Assembly (NCBI RefSeq): GCF_042683745.1
Contig: NZ_JBHUJX010000025.1
Coordinates: 682,001-746,000, forward strand
Source of the DNA: Pseudoneobacillus sp042683745
GTDB lineage: Bacteria; Bacillota; Bacilli; Bacillales; Cytobacillaceae
Direction of reading: 5' to 3'
DNA length: 64,000 nt
Below, one piece after another: positions 27,654 to 36,728 of the stretch (its first letter is position 1; the number at the start of each line of letters is the position of its first letter). The position numbers and the translations under genes were made by a program. A model generated the notes under the pieces. The model did not search any database and had not been told where the DNA came from. It was given only the letters and a program-made list of their open reading frames with translations.

Positions 27654-28421
27654 TTACTTCTTCCCCTTATTCGTACTAGCAATTAATTTAACAACCTCTT
27701 CCCCTAAAGCTAGTTTTTGTTGTTCAAATAACTCCATTAGTCCATCTTGGGCTGTCTTCAATAATTCTTGTAATTGATCATATGAAAAAGTAGACTCCTC
27801 ACCTGTACCTTGTAGTTCTACAAATTCACCGTTGCCAGTCATAATGACATTCATATCTACTTGGGCAGCTGAATCTTCGATATAGTTTAAATCTAAAACT
27901 GTTTTTCCCTCTTCCAAAATTCCAACACTTGTGGCTGCTAAAAAATCATGGACAGGGAATTTAGAAATGGATTTATTTACATAAAGTTTATGCAGAGCTT
28001 GTACCATTGCCACATAAGCACCCGTAATGGATGCTGTGCGGGTCCCACCGTCCGCTTGGATTACATCACAGTCAATCCAGATTGTTTTCTCCCCGATTAC
28101 ATCTAAATTGACAACTGCTCGAAGTGCACGTCCAATTAATCGTTGTATTTCCATTGTTCTTCCCGAAACTTTTCCCTTTGAAGATTCGCGAATATTTCTC
28201 GTTCCTGTTGCCCGCGGTAACATCGAATATTCAGCAGTAATCCAGCCTTTTCCTGAATTTCTCATAAATGGTGGAACACGATCCTCAATACTAGCTGTAC
28301 AAATGACTTTTGTGTCACCAACTGAAATTAAAACGGAGCCTTCCGGATGAATTAAATAATTCGTTTCAATATGTAAGGGTCTTAATTCATTTACTTGTCT
28401 TCCATCCACACGCATGTTCAT
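27654..28421 (-). CDS. rph: Ribonuclease PH
   Basis: A phosphate-dependent 3' exoribonuclease that trims tRNA 3' ends. 255 aa with the RPxxIETNYLIHPEGSVLIS N-terminal strand, the conserved ADGGTRTASITGA and LDLNYIEDSAAQVDMN motifs. It lies directly before rdgB and after gerM, with a hairpin between gerM and rph. Confidence 0.97.
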   Translation of the reverse strand: MNMRVDGRQVNELRPLHIETNYLIHPEGSVLISVGDTKVICTASIEDRVPPFMRNSGKGWITAEYSMLPRATGTRNIRESSKGKVSGRTMEIQRLIGRALRAVVNLDVIGEKTIWIDCDVIQADGGTRTASITGAYVAMVQALHKLYVNKSISKFPVHDFLAATSVGILEEGKTVLDLNYIEDSAAQVDMNVIMTGNGEFVELQGTGEESTFSYDQLQELLKTAQDGLMELFEQQKLALGEEVVKLIASTNKGKK

Positions 28422-28445
28422 ATTCCTCCTATTTGAAACAATAAG

Positions 28446-28475
28446 AAAGAGGTGGCAAAATTGCCTACCTCTTTT
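28446..28475 (-). terminator. Terminator of gerM
   Basis: AAAGAGGTGGCAA pairs imperfectly (one bulged A) with TTGCCTACCTCTTT, 33 bp after the gerM stop. The T-tract on the minus strand is short, so it may be leaky into rph. Confidence 0.6.
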
Positions 28476-28508
28476 GTTGTCATTATATAGTATAACAAAA
28501 ACTATTTT

Positions 28509-29591
28509 TTAAAAACTACCTGTGTTTACTTTTTCTGGTCGGGTCACAGGTTCTATAATTTTTTCACCATCTTCACTCACCACATCTGATTTGCCCTCAA
28601 CCATGACTGCTACACTTTCTATTCCCTGTTGCTCCGTTAAAGAAAGGACGAGTGAAGTCAGTAAATGTTTCGTAATCATTTTTTCTTCAAAACTGCCATA
28701 AACTGATTCGTTAAAGTTTAATGTAACCTTTCCAGCCTCTACCTTCGGAGCATCTAGAAGTTTCACTTCTGGTAAAAATTCTGATACTAAATTTGACTTG
28801 TAGCTTGGACCTTTTACAAGTTCATTTACTACAGCCACTACTGGATCTTTTGTTTTATTACTTACACGTTTGGTTACAGGGACATAGTAGTAATTCTTTT
28901 CGTCTCCACCAAGATAATAGACTGTTAAAGGCATCGTATTAGAAATATCAACGACTTCAGTCGTGTCCAGATTGATCCCATTGCTCCGACTTACTACATC
29001 ACTAATCGGAGTACCGTTCACTGGCATTTCTGTCAATTCATGTCCATTCATTTTTAATTTTACCTTATCAATTGTGTCAAATTGAGTTAAGGTCCAAGTA
29101 ACCGCTTCAAGAATTCTCGCTTCATCCTCTGCTTTATACGTTTTAAATTCTTCTGAGAAATTAACTGTTGCTACCTTATCTTTTATATCAACAGAAACGG
29201 TTGTATCCGCTGGTAGAACAGCGCGGAATCCGTTAGGAAGCATATCGGTCTCAGCCAAAGGCCCGTTTTCTACGAGATATTCTAAAGCTTGTTTGGCCAC
29301 CCCTACCGTATTAGGTAAAGAAAATGATTGGGGTACAACATAACCCTCTTTATCAATTAAATAGAGTTCTGTCATAACTGATTGTTCTGCAGCTTTTTCC
29401 TGATCCACAACTTCCGTTCCAGTCGTTTCTTCCGTAACAACCGACTGGCTTCCATCTTCCGTATAGGAAACTTCATTTGGTGGATCGATTTGTTTTTTCT
29501 CTTCTCCCCCGAATAACCCACACCCTGAAAGCAATGCAGAGGATACAAGTACGGCTGAAACGATGCCTGTTGTTTTTTTATTAATGGACAT
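28509..29591 (-). CDS. gerM: Spore germination/sporulation lipoprotein GerM
   Basis: In B. subtilis GerM supports engulfment and the SpoIIIA-SpoIIQ channel and is needed for germination. The product has a lipoprotein signal (lipobox LLSGC, Cys near residue 24), then two GerMN domains (approximately 75-200 and 225-345). The start is the ATG at 29591 (MSINKK), after AGGAGGG, giving 360 aa; a longer frame to 29624 has no SD. Neighbours racE upstream and rph downstream match B. subtilis. Confidence 0.94.
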   Translation of the reverse strand: MSINKKTTGIVSAVLVSSALLSGCGLFGGEEKKQIDPPNEVSYTEDGSQSVVTEETTGTEVVDQEKAAEQSVMTELYLIDKEGYVVPQSFSLPNTVGVAKQALEYLVENGPLAETDMLPNGFRAVLPADTTVSVDIKDKVATVNFSEEFKTYKAEDEARILEAVTWTLTQFDTIDKVKLKMNGHELTEMPVNGTPISDVVSRSNGINLDTTEVVDISNTMPLTVYYLGGDEKNYYYVPVTKRVSNKTKDPVVAVVNELVKGPSYKSNLVSEFLPEVKLLDAPKVEAGKVTLNFNESVYGSFEEKMITKHLLTSLVLSLTEQQGIESVAVMVEGKSDVVSEDGEKIIEPVTRPEKVNTGSF

Positions 29592-29694
29592 GAAAATCCC
29601 TCCTAAGACAGTTTGTACTAACATGTATACGAGCTTATTAAAAATTTAGACCGTCTTTGGAAAGAAAAAATTGTACAAAGGATGTTATTTTTTC

Positions 29695-29728
29695 AAAAAA
29701 AAGAAGCCCACCCTATTGAGTAGCTTCT
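29695..29728 (-). terminator. Terminator of racE
   Basis: AGAAGC (29702-29707) pairs with GCTTCT (29723-29728), followed on the minus strand by seven or more Ts; it overlaps the racE stop codon. Confidence 0.75.
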
Positions 29729-30524
29729 AATCCAGTTTGATATGCTGAACGTTGTTAATTGGTTTATTTAACCATTTAGAGGCAATATTAGAAAAAATCG
29801 TTGTTGACCCCGTCGTATAGAACTGATGAACGGGTTCTTCCTTTGATGGATTTAATAAACCATCATGCTGAAGAATCGTGCTCATTTCTAATGCTGTTTC
29901 ATCTCCAGAGCTTATAATTTGGACTGCTTGTCCCATAACATCTTTTATTATTGGCTCTAAAAGTGGATAATGAGTGCAGCCTAATATAAGAGTATCTAGT
30001 TTTTTATTTTTCAGAGGTTTTAAAGTTTCAGTAACGATTTTCTTAGCAACAGGTTCGTATATATCGCCACTTTCAACTAATGGGACAAATTTTGGACATG
30101 CTAAACTATCAACTTTAACTTTTTGATTGTATGATTTCAGAGCTTCTTCATACGCTCCGCTTTTAACTGTGCCCAGTGTAGCTATCACACCTATTTGGTA
30201 ATTTTTTGTTACCTTTAAAGCAGCACGTGCTCCAGGGTAAATAACCCCGATCACTGGTATGGGCAATGTCGAATTTATCTCATCAAGTGCTACAGCAGTA
30301 GCTGTATTGCAAGCGATCACCAACATTTTAATATTTTTCTGAAGAAGAAATCGAGTTAGCTGCCAGGTAAATAATTTTACCTCATCACCAGACCTAGGTC
30401 CATACGGACATCTTGCTGTATCCCCAACATAATAAATTTGTTCGTAGGGCAGTTGTCTCATAACTTCTTTAACAACAGTCAACCCACCCACACCGGAATC
30501 AATAATACCTATCGGTTGTTTCAA
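29727..30524 (-). CDS. racE: Glutamate racemase
   Basis: Interconverts L- and D-glutamate to supply D-Glu for peptidoglycan. 265 aa with GIIDSGVGGLTV at the N-terminus and the two catalytic cysteines, Cys72 in IACNTATAVA and a second in LILGCTHYPLL (around 184). Position between ysmB and gerM identifies it with racE (also named murI). It lies 10 bp after ysmB, so the two are one transcription unit. Confidence 0.97.
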   Translation of the reverse strand: MKQPIGIIDSGVGGLTVVKEVMRQLPYEQIYYVGDTARCPYGPRSGDEVKLFTWQLTRFLLQKNIKMLVIACNTATAVALDEINSTLPIPVIGVIYPGARAALKVTKNYQIGVIATLGTVKSGAYEEALKSYNQKVKVDSLACPKFVPLVESGDIYEPVAKKIVTETLKPLKNKKLDTLILGCTHYPLLEPIIKDVMGQAVQIISSGDETALEMSTILQHDGLLNPSKEEPVHQFYTTGSTTIFSNIASKWLNKPINNVQHIKLD

Positions 30525-30534
30525 AACTCTTCCC

Positions 30535-30993
30535 TCATTCTTCTCGCATTTCTTGATGTAGTTTTAATAGATTTCCTTGTAATGCCTGAACTTCGTCTGT
30601 AGAAAAATTCTTCAATACGTCCTGAAGATATAATTGTCTCTTTTTAATTACTTCATCAATTATCCGTTCTCCTTCATCAAGAAGATGAATACGGACTACT
30701 CTTCGATCATTTGGATCTTTGACACGTTGAACAAGTTGATTTTTCTCCATTCTGTCGACAAGATCCGTCGTTGTACTGCAAGCTAAAAACATTTTGTTCG
30801 ATAACTCACCAATGGTCATATCCCCATACTCAAACAACCATTGTAAAGCAACAAATTGTGGTGGAGTGATTGTGTAATTACTTAAAATCTCCCGTCCCTT
30901 TTGTCGAACAATTCCAGATATGTATCTTAACTCTTTTTCGATATTAGCAACAATTTGCGAAGCTTCTCTTTTTTCAATTTCCTCTAGTTTCAT
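30535..30993 (-). CDS. ysmB: MarR-family regulator YsmB
   Basis: A winged-helix DNA-binding protein of the MarR family, targets unknown. The recognition region GELSNKMFLACSTTTDLVDRMEKNQ is followed by the wing residues DPNDRRVVRIHL. The start is the ATG at 30993 (152 aa), 9 bp after GGGGAG; the TTG at 31002 falls against the SD. It precedes racE as in B. subtilis. Confidence 0.88.
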   Translation of the reverse strand: MKLEEIEKREASQIVANIEKELRYISGIVRQKGREILSNYTITPPQFVALQWLFEYGDMTIGELSNKMFLACSTTTDLVDRMEKNQLVQRVKDPNDRRVVRIHLLDEGERIIDEVIKKRQLYLQDVLKNFSTDEVQALQGNLLKLHQEMREE

Positions 30994-31119
30994 CTTTGCC
31001 AACTCCCCTACAATAACTTTTAGTATAAAAAAGGTTGGGCCGTAAATTTTTTATAGTATTTATCTTATTTTCTACTTTTTTTATAAAAATTTCAAGAAGT
31101 TCTGTCGTTAAATGTTTTA

Positions 31120-31145
31120 ACCGGCAATCATATTTGACTGCCGGT
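31120..31145 (-). terminator. Terminator-like hairpin after gerE
   Basis: ACCGGCA and TGCCGGT form a 7-bp GC-rich stem with a 12-nt loop directly after the gerE stop. The following minus-strand tract is TTAAAAC, so the T-run is poor. Confidence 0.5.
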
Positions 31146-31150
31146 CAAGA

Positions 31151-31375
31151 TTAAAGTTCTAGCTCTCCCATACGAAGGAGCTCTACAACTGCTTGTGAAC
31201 GCCCCTTAACACCAAGCTTTTGCATGGCATTGGATATGTGGTTCCGAACCGTTTTTTCGCTTATAAATAATTCACTAGCGATTTCTTTTGTCGTCTTGTC
31301 TTGGACTAACAGTTCGAATACTTCTCTTTCTCTTTTTGTGAGTAATGGCTTGTGATTATATTCATTCTCCTTCAA
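31151..31375 (-). CDS. gerE: Late mother-cell transcription factor GerE
   Basis: A LuxR-type helix-turn-helix protein that activates and represses sigma-K-dependent coat genes late in sporulation. It is 74 aa, just the DNA-binding module (TKREREVFELLVQDKTTKEI then SEKTVRNHISNAMQKLGVKG), the size of B. subtilis GerE. The start is TTG at 31375, nine bases after GGAGGG. A sigma-K-type promoter lies about 60 bp upstream. Confidence 0.98.
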   Translation of the reverse strand: MKENEYNHKPLLTKREREVFELLVQDKTTKEIASELFISEKTVRNHISNAMQKLGVKGRSQAVVELLRMGELEL

Positions 31376-31439
31376 GTATTGTAACCCTCCTTGCCTTCGC
31401 CAGCTTTGAACCGTGGGATGGGTATATATTTAGTCACCA

Positions 31440-31467
31440 TATCTTATGTGAAGAGAAGGGTTGTAGT
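31440..31467 (-). promoter_or_regulatory. Sigma-K-type promoter of gerE
   Basis: The minus strand has CATAAGATA (31440-31448), an exact CATAnnnTA -10, with AC 17 bp upstream (31466-31467) as the -35. This fits mother-cell expression as in B. subtilis. Confidence 0.6.
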
Positions 31468-31523
31468 GACTACAATTGTATAAAGAAGAATAAATATTAT
31501 TAAAAAATGTGCGATTGTATTAG

Positions 31524-31988
31524 TCAAGCTTTAATCGTGTCATTTTGAAGCAATAATTGCTTCATTTCATCTGTCCATGGACTACCTTTTCCTTTTTTCT
31601 TTGACATTTGAACCATTGTCCCTCTTCCTACAAACGAAATGCTTCCGTTCAATTTCTGGCCCATATAATGTAAATCTACAGATGAGGAACCGACTCTGTG
31701 TGCTTTAACGTAAATCTTTAAGGATTCCCCAAAGTACACTTGAGCTAAATAATCACATTGAAGGTCGGCAACTACAGGTATCGTTTCGTTTTCTGGCTTA
31801 ACCCATTCCTGCATAAATCCTTTACTTTTAAAGAATTCAATTCTAGCTTCTTCAAAATATGCGAAAGGAACCGTATTGTTTACATGTCCAAACATATCTG
31901 TTTCTGAAAAACGTACCTTTATCGGATGAAAGAAATGAAATTCTTTTGCCCATTCTTCCATATTTTCTATATAAGAAATTTTGCTCAT
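31524..31988 (-). CDS. ysmA: Acyl-CoA thioesterase YsmA (hotdog fold)
   Basis: Predicted 4-hydroxybenzoyl-CoA-thioesterase-type hydrolase of acyl-CoA. The 154-aa product has the family motif VRFSETDMFGHVNNTVPFAY (residues about 25-44, Asp as catalytic residue). It is a single-gene unit between sdhB and gerE. A near-perfect FadR-type operator lies 20 bp upstream of the start, linking it to fatty-acid degradation control. The physiological substrate is not known. Confidence 0.88.
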   Translation of the reverse strand: MSKISYIENMEEWAKEFHFFHPIKVRFSETDMFGHVNNTVPFAYFEEARIEFFKSKGFMQEWVKPENETIPVVADLQCDYLAQVYFGESLKIYVKAHRVGSSSVDLHYMGQKLNGSISFVGRGTMVQMSKKKGKGSPWTDEMKQLLLQNDTIKA

Positions 31989-32007
31989 CGTATTCCCTCC
32001 TTAGAAA

Positions 32008-32025
32008 TGAATGAATATTCATTCT
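32008..32025. promoter_or_regulatory. FadR-type operator before ysmA
   Basis: TGAATGAATATTCATTCT matches the Bacillus FadR consensus TGAATGAMTANTCATTCA except for the last base; its 16-bp core is a perfect palindrome. It lies just downstream of a TATAAT -10 (minus strand, ~32031-32036), where a repressor would block initiation. Confidence 0.75.
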
Positions 32026-32062
32026 TTAATTATAAAACAATACTTGGAAGAACGAAACACAT

Positions 32063-32115
32063 TTTATCACTTTAAAGCGTCGGGGGACTGACCCCCGACG
32101 CTTTAAAGTGATAAA
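32063..32115. repeat. Large palindrome with GGGGG-ACTGA-CCCCC core
   Basis: A perfect 24-bp inverted repeat (32063-32086 and 32092-32115) around a 5-nt ACTGA loop. The core matches the palindrome at 51187-51241 while the outer arms differ. It lies between the sdh terminator and the ysmA promoter and has no T-tract of its own. Confidence 0.85.
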
Positions 32116-32150
32116 GAAAACCTCTTTCTACGATAGAAAGAGGCTTTTCT
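32116..32150. terminator. Terminator of the sdh operon
   Basis: CCTCTTTCTA (32121-32130) pairs with TAGAAAGAGG (32134-32143) around 3 nt, with T-rich tracts on both strands. It follows the sdhB stop by about 10 bp. Confidence 0.85.
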
Positions 32151-32153
32151 TTA

Positions 32154-32915
32154 TTATATTTGATCGCTTCCGAAGAAGTTTTTGAATGCTTGGAATGTTG
32201 TGTCGCGGTTTAGCGCTGCGATCGATGTTGTTAAAGGAATACCTTTAGGACAAGATTGTACGCAGTTTTGTGAGTTACCACAGTTTGCAAGTCCGCCGTC
32301 TCCCATAATCGATTGAAGACGTTCTGCTTTGTTCATTTCACCAGTTGGATGAGCATTAAATAAGCGCACTTGTGATAATGGTGCTGGTCCAATGAAATCA
32401 GATTTACTGTTCACATTCGGACATGCTTCTAAGCAAACACCACACGTCATACACTTAGATAACTCATATGCCCATTGGCGTTTTGTTTCAGGCATACGCG
32501 GTCCAGGTCCTAAGTCATAAGTTCCGTCAATAGGAATCCATGCTTTAACCTTTTTCAATGAGTCAAACATACGGCTTCGGTCCACTTGAAGATCACGTAC
32601 AACTGGGAAAGTTCTCATAGGCTCTAAACGAATTGGTTGTTCTAACTGATCCACAAGAGCTGAACAAGATTGGCGTGGTTTGCCGTTAATTATCATGGAG
32701 CAAGCTCCACAAACTTCTTCAAGACAGTTCATATCCCAAGTGATAGGTGTAGTATCTTTACCTTGGGCATTTGTTGGGTTACGTCGAATTTCCATTAGGG
32801 CGGAAATGACGTTCATATTTGGGCGATAAGGCAGTTCAAATTCTTCCGTATAAGGAGCTGAATCAGGACTGTCTTGTCTTGAAATAATAAATTTTACCAT
32901 TTTTTGTTCAGACAT
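32154..32915 (-). CDS. sdhB: Succinate dehydrogenase iron-sulfur subunit
   Basis: Carries electrons from the FAD of SdhA to the membrane subunit. 253 aa with the [2Fe-2S] cysteines in CLEEVCGACSMIING and two later clusters in CMTCGVCLEACPNVN and CGNSQNCVQSCPKGIP. Third gene of sdhCAB, 5 bp after sdhA. Confidence 0.98.
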   Translation of the reverse strand: MSEQKMVKFIISRQDSPDSAPYTEEFELPYRPNMNVISALMEIRRNPTNAQGKDTTPITWDMNCLEEVCGACSMIINGKPRQSCSALVDQLEQPIRLEPMRTFPVVRDLQVDRSRMFDSLKKVKAWIPIDGTYDLGPGPRMPETKRQWAYELSKCMTCGVCLEACPNVNSKSDFIGPAPLSQVRLFNAHPTGEMNKAERLQSIMGDGGLANCGNSQNCVQSCPKGIPLTTSIAALNRDTTFQAFKNFFGSDQI

Positions 32916-32920
32916 GTTCC

Positions 32921-34678
32921 TTACTCCCCTTTCTTCTTCGAATAATCACGCTTACGCGGTTGAATTAACGAAGTATCCACTTCTTCATAATGGAAAGCTG
33001 GTGCTGATTTTGCATCCACAAACTTAGCCATTGTTGTTTTTAGGAAATCCTCATCATTACGATCAGGGAATTCAGGTTTGTAATGTGCACCACGGCTTTC
33101 ATTACGGTTATATGCACCAATAGTAATAACACGAGCCAATTGAAGCATATTTTGTAATTGACGAGTAAAGCTTGCCCCTTGATTACTCCACTTAGCTGTA
33201 TCGTTAATATTGATGTTTTCATAGCGCTGTAATAACTCTTGTAACTTTTCATCTGTTTTTAAAAGCTTATCGTTAAAACGAACAACTGTTACATTGTCTG
33301 TCATCCATTCCCCAAGTTCTTTATGAATAACGTAAGCATTTTCAGTTCCATTCATAGACATAATTTTATTCCATTTTTCTTCTTCTTGTTTCACAGCATT
33401 ATCAAACAAAGTAGAAGAAAGAGAGTCTACACTCTTCTCTAGTCCATTAATGTATCTAACTGCATTTGGTCCTGAAACCATTCCACCATAAATAGCTGAT
33501 AGAAGTGAATTAGCACCTAAACGGTTTGCACCATGTTGAGAATAATCACACTCACCAGCAGCAAATAAACCTGGAATATTTGTCATTTGGTCGTAATCTA
33601 CCCATAGTCCACCCATTGAATAGTGTACAGCTGGGAATATTTTCATCGGAAGCTTACGTGGATCTTCACCAGTGAACTTCTCATAAATTTCAATAATTCC
33701 ACCAAGCTTAATATCAAGTTCATGTGGATCTTTATGAGATAGATCAAGGTATACCATGTTTTCGCCGTTAATACCGAGTTTTTGCTCTACACACACATCA
33801 AAAATTTCACGTGTAGCAATATCACGTGGAACAAGATTTCCGTATGCAGGATATTTTTCTTCAAGGAAATACCACGGTTTACCTTCTTTATAAGTCCAAA
33901 TACGACCACCTTCACCACGAGCAGATTCACTCATTAGGCGAAGTTTATCGTCTCCTGGAATCGCAGTTGGGTGAATTTGAATAAACTCCCCATTTGCATA
34001 ATAAACACCTTGTTGATAAGCAATTGCCGCTGCAGATCCAGTATTAATAACAGAATTCGTTGTTTTTCCAAAAATAATCCCAGGTCCACCAGATGCCAAG
34101 ATTACCGCATCTGCTGCAAATGATTTTATTTCCATCGTTTTTAGGTTTTGAACAACAACTCCACGGCAAATACCTTCGTCATCGATAACAGTTCCCAAAA
34201 ACTCCCAGCCTTCATATTTCGTTACAAGCCCAGCTACTTCATGGCGTCGAACTTGTTCGTCCAATGCATATAATAATTGCTGTCCTGTTGTAGCACCAGC
34301 AAATGCCGTACGATGATGCTGTGTACCACCAAAGCGACGGAAATCTAGTAAACCTTCAGGTGTACGATTAAACATTACACCCATACGGTCAAATAAGTGG
34401 ATAATTCCTGGTGCCGCTTCTGCCATTGCCTTTACCGGTGGTTGGTTTGCTAAAAAGTCACCACCATAAATCGTATCATCAAAATGGATCCAAGGAGAAT
34501 CGCCTTCCCCTTTTGTATTTACAGCTCCGTTAATACCACCTTGGGCACAAACAGAGTGAGAACGTTTAACAGGAACTAATGAGAATAAATCTACCGGTGT
34601 ACCGGCTTCTGCAACCTTAATTGTTGCCATTAAACCAGCTAGTCCGCCACCGACAACTATTACTTTACCTTTACTCAT
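32921..34678 (-). CDS. sdhA: Succinate dehydrogenase flavoprotein subunit
   Basis: Oxidises succinate to fumarate. 585 aa with the N-terminal FAD fold VVGGGLAGLMA, the flavin-linking His in SHSVCAQGGINGA, and the active-site region FRRFGGTQHHRTAFAG. Middle gene of sdhCAB; its start lies 53 bp after the sdhC stop. Confidence 0.98.
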   Translation of the reverse strand: MSKGKVIVVGGGLAGLMATIKVAEAGTPVDLFSLVPVKRSHSVCAQGGINGAVNTKGEGDSPWIHFDDTIYGGDFLANQPPVKAMAEAAPGIIHLFDRMGVMFNRTPEGLLDFRRFGGTQHHRTAFAGATTGQQLLYALDEQVRRHEVAGLVTKYEGWEFLGTVIDDEGICRGVVVQNLKTMEIKSFAADAVILASGGPGIIFGKTTNSVINTGSAAAIAYQQGVYYANGEFIQIHPTAIPGDDKLRLMSESARGEGGRIWTYKEGKPWYFLEEKYPAYGNLVPRDIATREIFDVCVEQKLGINGENMVYLDLSHKDPHELDIKLGGIIEIYEKFTGEDPRKLPMKIFPAVHYSMGGLWVDYDQMTNIPGLFAAGECDYSQHGANRLGANSLLSAIYGGMVSGPNAVRYINGLEKSVDSLSSTLFDNAVKQEEEKWNKIMSMNGTENAYVIHKELGEWMTDNVTVVRFNDKLLKTDEKLQELLQRYENININDTAKWSNQGASFTRQLQNMLQLARVITIGAYNRNESRGAHYKPEFPDRNDEDFLKTTMAKFVDAKSAPAFHYEEVDTSLIQPRKRDYSKKKGE

Positions 34679-34731
34679 CGTGACTCACTCCCTTTTTTCG
34701 TAAATCTTTCAAATTTCAATAGTTTTTCGAA

Positions 34732-35343
<612 letters not shown>

Positions 35344-35731
35344 GTACCCCCCTTAAATTTTAAAAGATAAATTCTTCCCATTTTCCCCCTATTAATGGAA
35401 TGAGAAACCCTTCATCACTGTGAAAAAAATTCGACACTTTTCTTACAATTATGTGACATGTTCATTTTACTCCCAACATCTTAGAGCGTCAAGAAAACGT
35501 GTACAATTATTATTTTCTGAAAATAGTTTTTATAATACTCTGAATATTTAAATAATAGGTAATTTTATATTAACATTTATTTTGCTATTTAATAATTTCC
35601 CCATACAATCATAATTTTTTTTGCTCATAATAAAAATGATATAAATGTCGAACAAATTTCCATTCATTTTTTTGATAAAAATAGGGGAAATTTGATTATA
35701 ATAGAATAATAGAAAGAGGGGGAGACATATT
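35344..35731. other. Divergent sdhC-yslB intergenic region
   Basis: 388 bp, very AT-rich. It holds the sdh promoter (35464-35492), a ~120-nt sdh leader that could be a site for post-transcriptional control, and an AT-rich plus-strand segment with TATAAT near 35697 before yslB. No further gene found. Confidence 0.55.
35464..35492 (-). promoter_or_regulatory. Sigma-A-type promoter of sdhCAB
   Basis: Minus strand TTGACG (35487-35492), 17-bp spacer, TAAAAT (35464-35469). Confidence 0.65.
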
Positions 35732-36187
35732 TTGAGGAAATTCCGTAGTCCAGAACCCGAAGTAGAGATGGAAGATATCACTATACCTTCGTTCGGATAT
35801 GATCTTGTTCGTGAGGAACTGTTAACAAATATACTCGGTAAAGATGCACCCGATATATTATATTGGTCAGGAAAAAATCTTGCGCGTTCTTATCCATTAC
35901 AAAGCATTACAGAAATTATCGCCTTTTTTGAAAAAGCAGGCTGGGGGCAATTATCGATTAAAAAAGAGACAAAAAACGACATTTTTTTCGAACTAACAAG
36001 TCCTCTCATCATCTATCGATTTCAATCGAATAAAGAGACACATTACAAAATCGAAGCGGGCTTTTTGGCTCAACAAATAGAAACACAAAATGGTATGATA
36101 ACTGAAGCCTTCGAACAGGTACATAAAAAGGCTGGAACCGTTGAATTCACTGTAAGATGGGATCGAAAGGATACTACAGAAATGTAA
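35732..36187 (+). CDS. yslB: YslB, DUF2507 family
   Basis: Function uncertain. The 151-aa protein is a compact, soluble DUF2507-type (V4R-like) domain containing GYDLVREELLTNILGKDAPD and LYWSGKNLAR. The start is TTG, seven bases after GAGGGGGAG. It is transcribed away from sdhC and toward lysC, and the order sdhC-yslB-lysC is that of B. subtilis. Confidence 0.85.
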   Translation: MRKFRSPEPEVEMEDITIPSFGYDLVREELLTNILGKDAPDILYWSGKNLARSYPLQSITEIIAFFEKAGWGQLSIKKETKNDIFFELTSPLIIYRFQSNKETHYKIEAGFLAQQIETQNGMITEAFEQVHKKAGTVEFTVRWDRKDTTEM

Positions 36188-36194
36188 ATAAAAT

Positions 36195-36230
36195 GCTTCC
36201 AATGTGATAAAGACACATTGGAAGCTTTTT
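36195..36230. terminator. Bidirectional terminator yslB/lysC
   Basis: GCTTCCAATGTG pairs with CACATTGGAAGC over 12 bp; five Ts follow on the plus strand and a T-rich tract on the minus strand. Confidence 0.9.
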
Positions 36231-36233
36231 ATT

Positions 36234-36728
36234 TTAAGCCTTCACTTTATTCCCAGCAAGCTCAAACGTTTCATGTAAAACTTTTACAGCCTCAAGCATA
36301 TACTTTTCTTCTACTACTGTTGATACTTTAATTTCTGATGTACTGACCATTTTTACTTGAATCTGATTTTTTGCTAATGCATCGAACATTTCAGCTGCTA
36401 CTCCTGGATTGGAAATCATCCCTGATCCAACAATGGAAACCTTTGCTAATTGAATTTCACTTTCAATTCGTTCGAATTTTAATGTCTCTTTATTTTTTTC
36501 TAAAACTTGTAAAGTCTTTTCTAGATCTTCAGTTTTAATGGAAAACGATAAATTTGTTGTTTCCAGCTCAATTGTACTCTGAATAATGATATCCACATTG
36601 ATATGATTTGCTGCAAGGGTAGTAAAAATCGTAGAAAGGCTTGTTAATGAATTAGGCAACCCCAACACCGTTACTCGAGTTATTTCATCTTCAAACGCCA
36701 CTCCGCGTACGACTAAATTTTGTTCCAT
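36234..36728 (-). CDS. Aspartokinase II beta subunit (internal in-frame start)
   Basis: Within lysC, an ATG at 36726-36728 begins MEQNLVVRGVAFED and is preceded by AGAGGAGG with eight-base spacing, a strong ribosome-binding site inside a coding region. The 164-aa product would be the ACT-domain half. In B. subtilis lysC the beta subunit is known to be made from such an internal start. Confidence 0.7.
   Translation of the reverse strand: MEQNLVVRGVAFEDEITRVTVLGLPNSLTSLSTIFTTLAANHINVDIIIQSTIELETTNLSFSIKTEDLEKTLQVLEKNKETLKFERIESEIQLAKVSIVGSGMISNPGVAAEMFDALAKNQIQVKMVSTSEIKVSTVVEEKYMLEAVKVLHETFELAGNKVKA

Noticed and set aside
35697..35702. Promoter for yslB with TATAAT at this place.
   Set aside because: The -10 is good but the best -35 candidate (TTGATA) has 19-bp spacing, so I did not list it as a feature.
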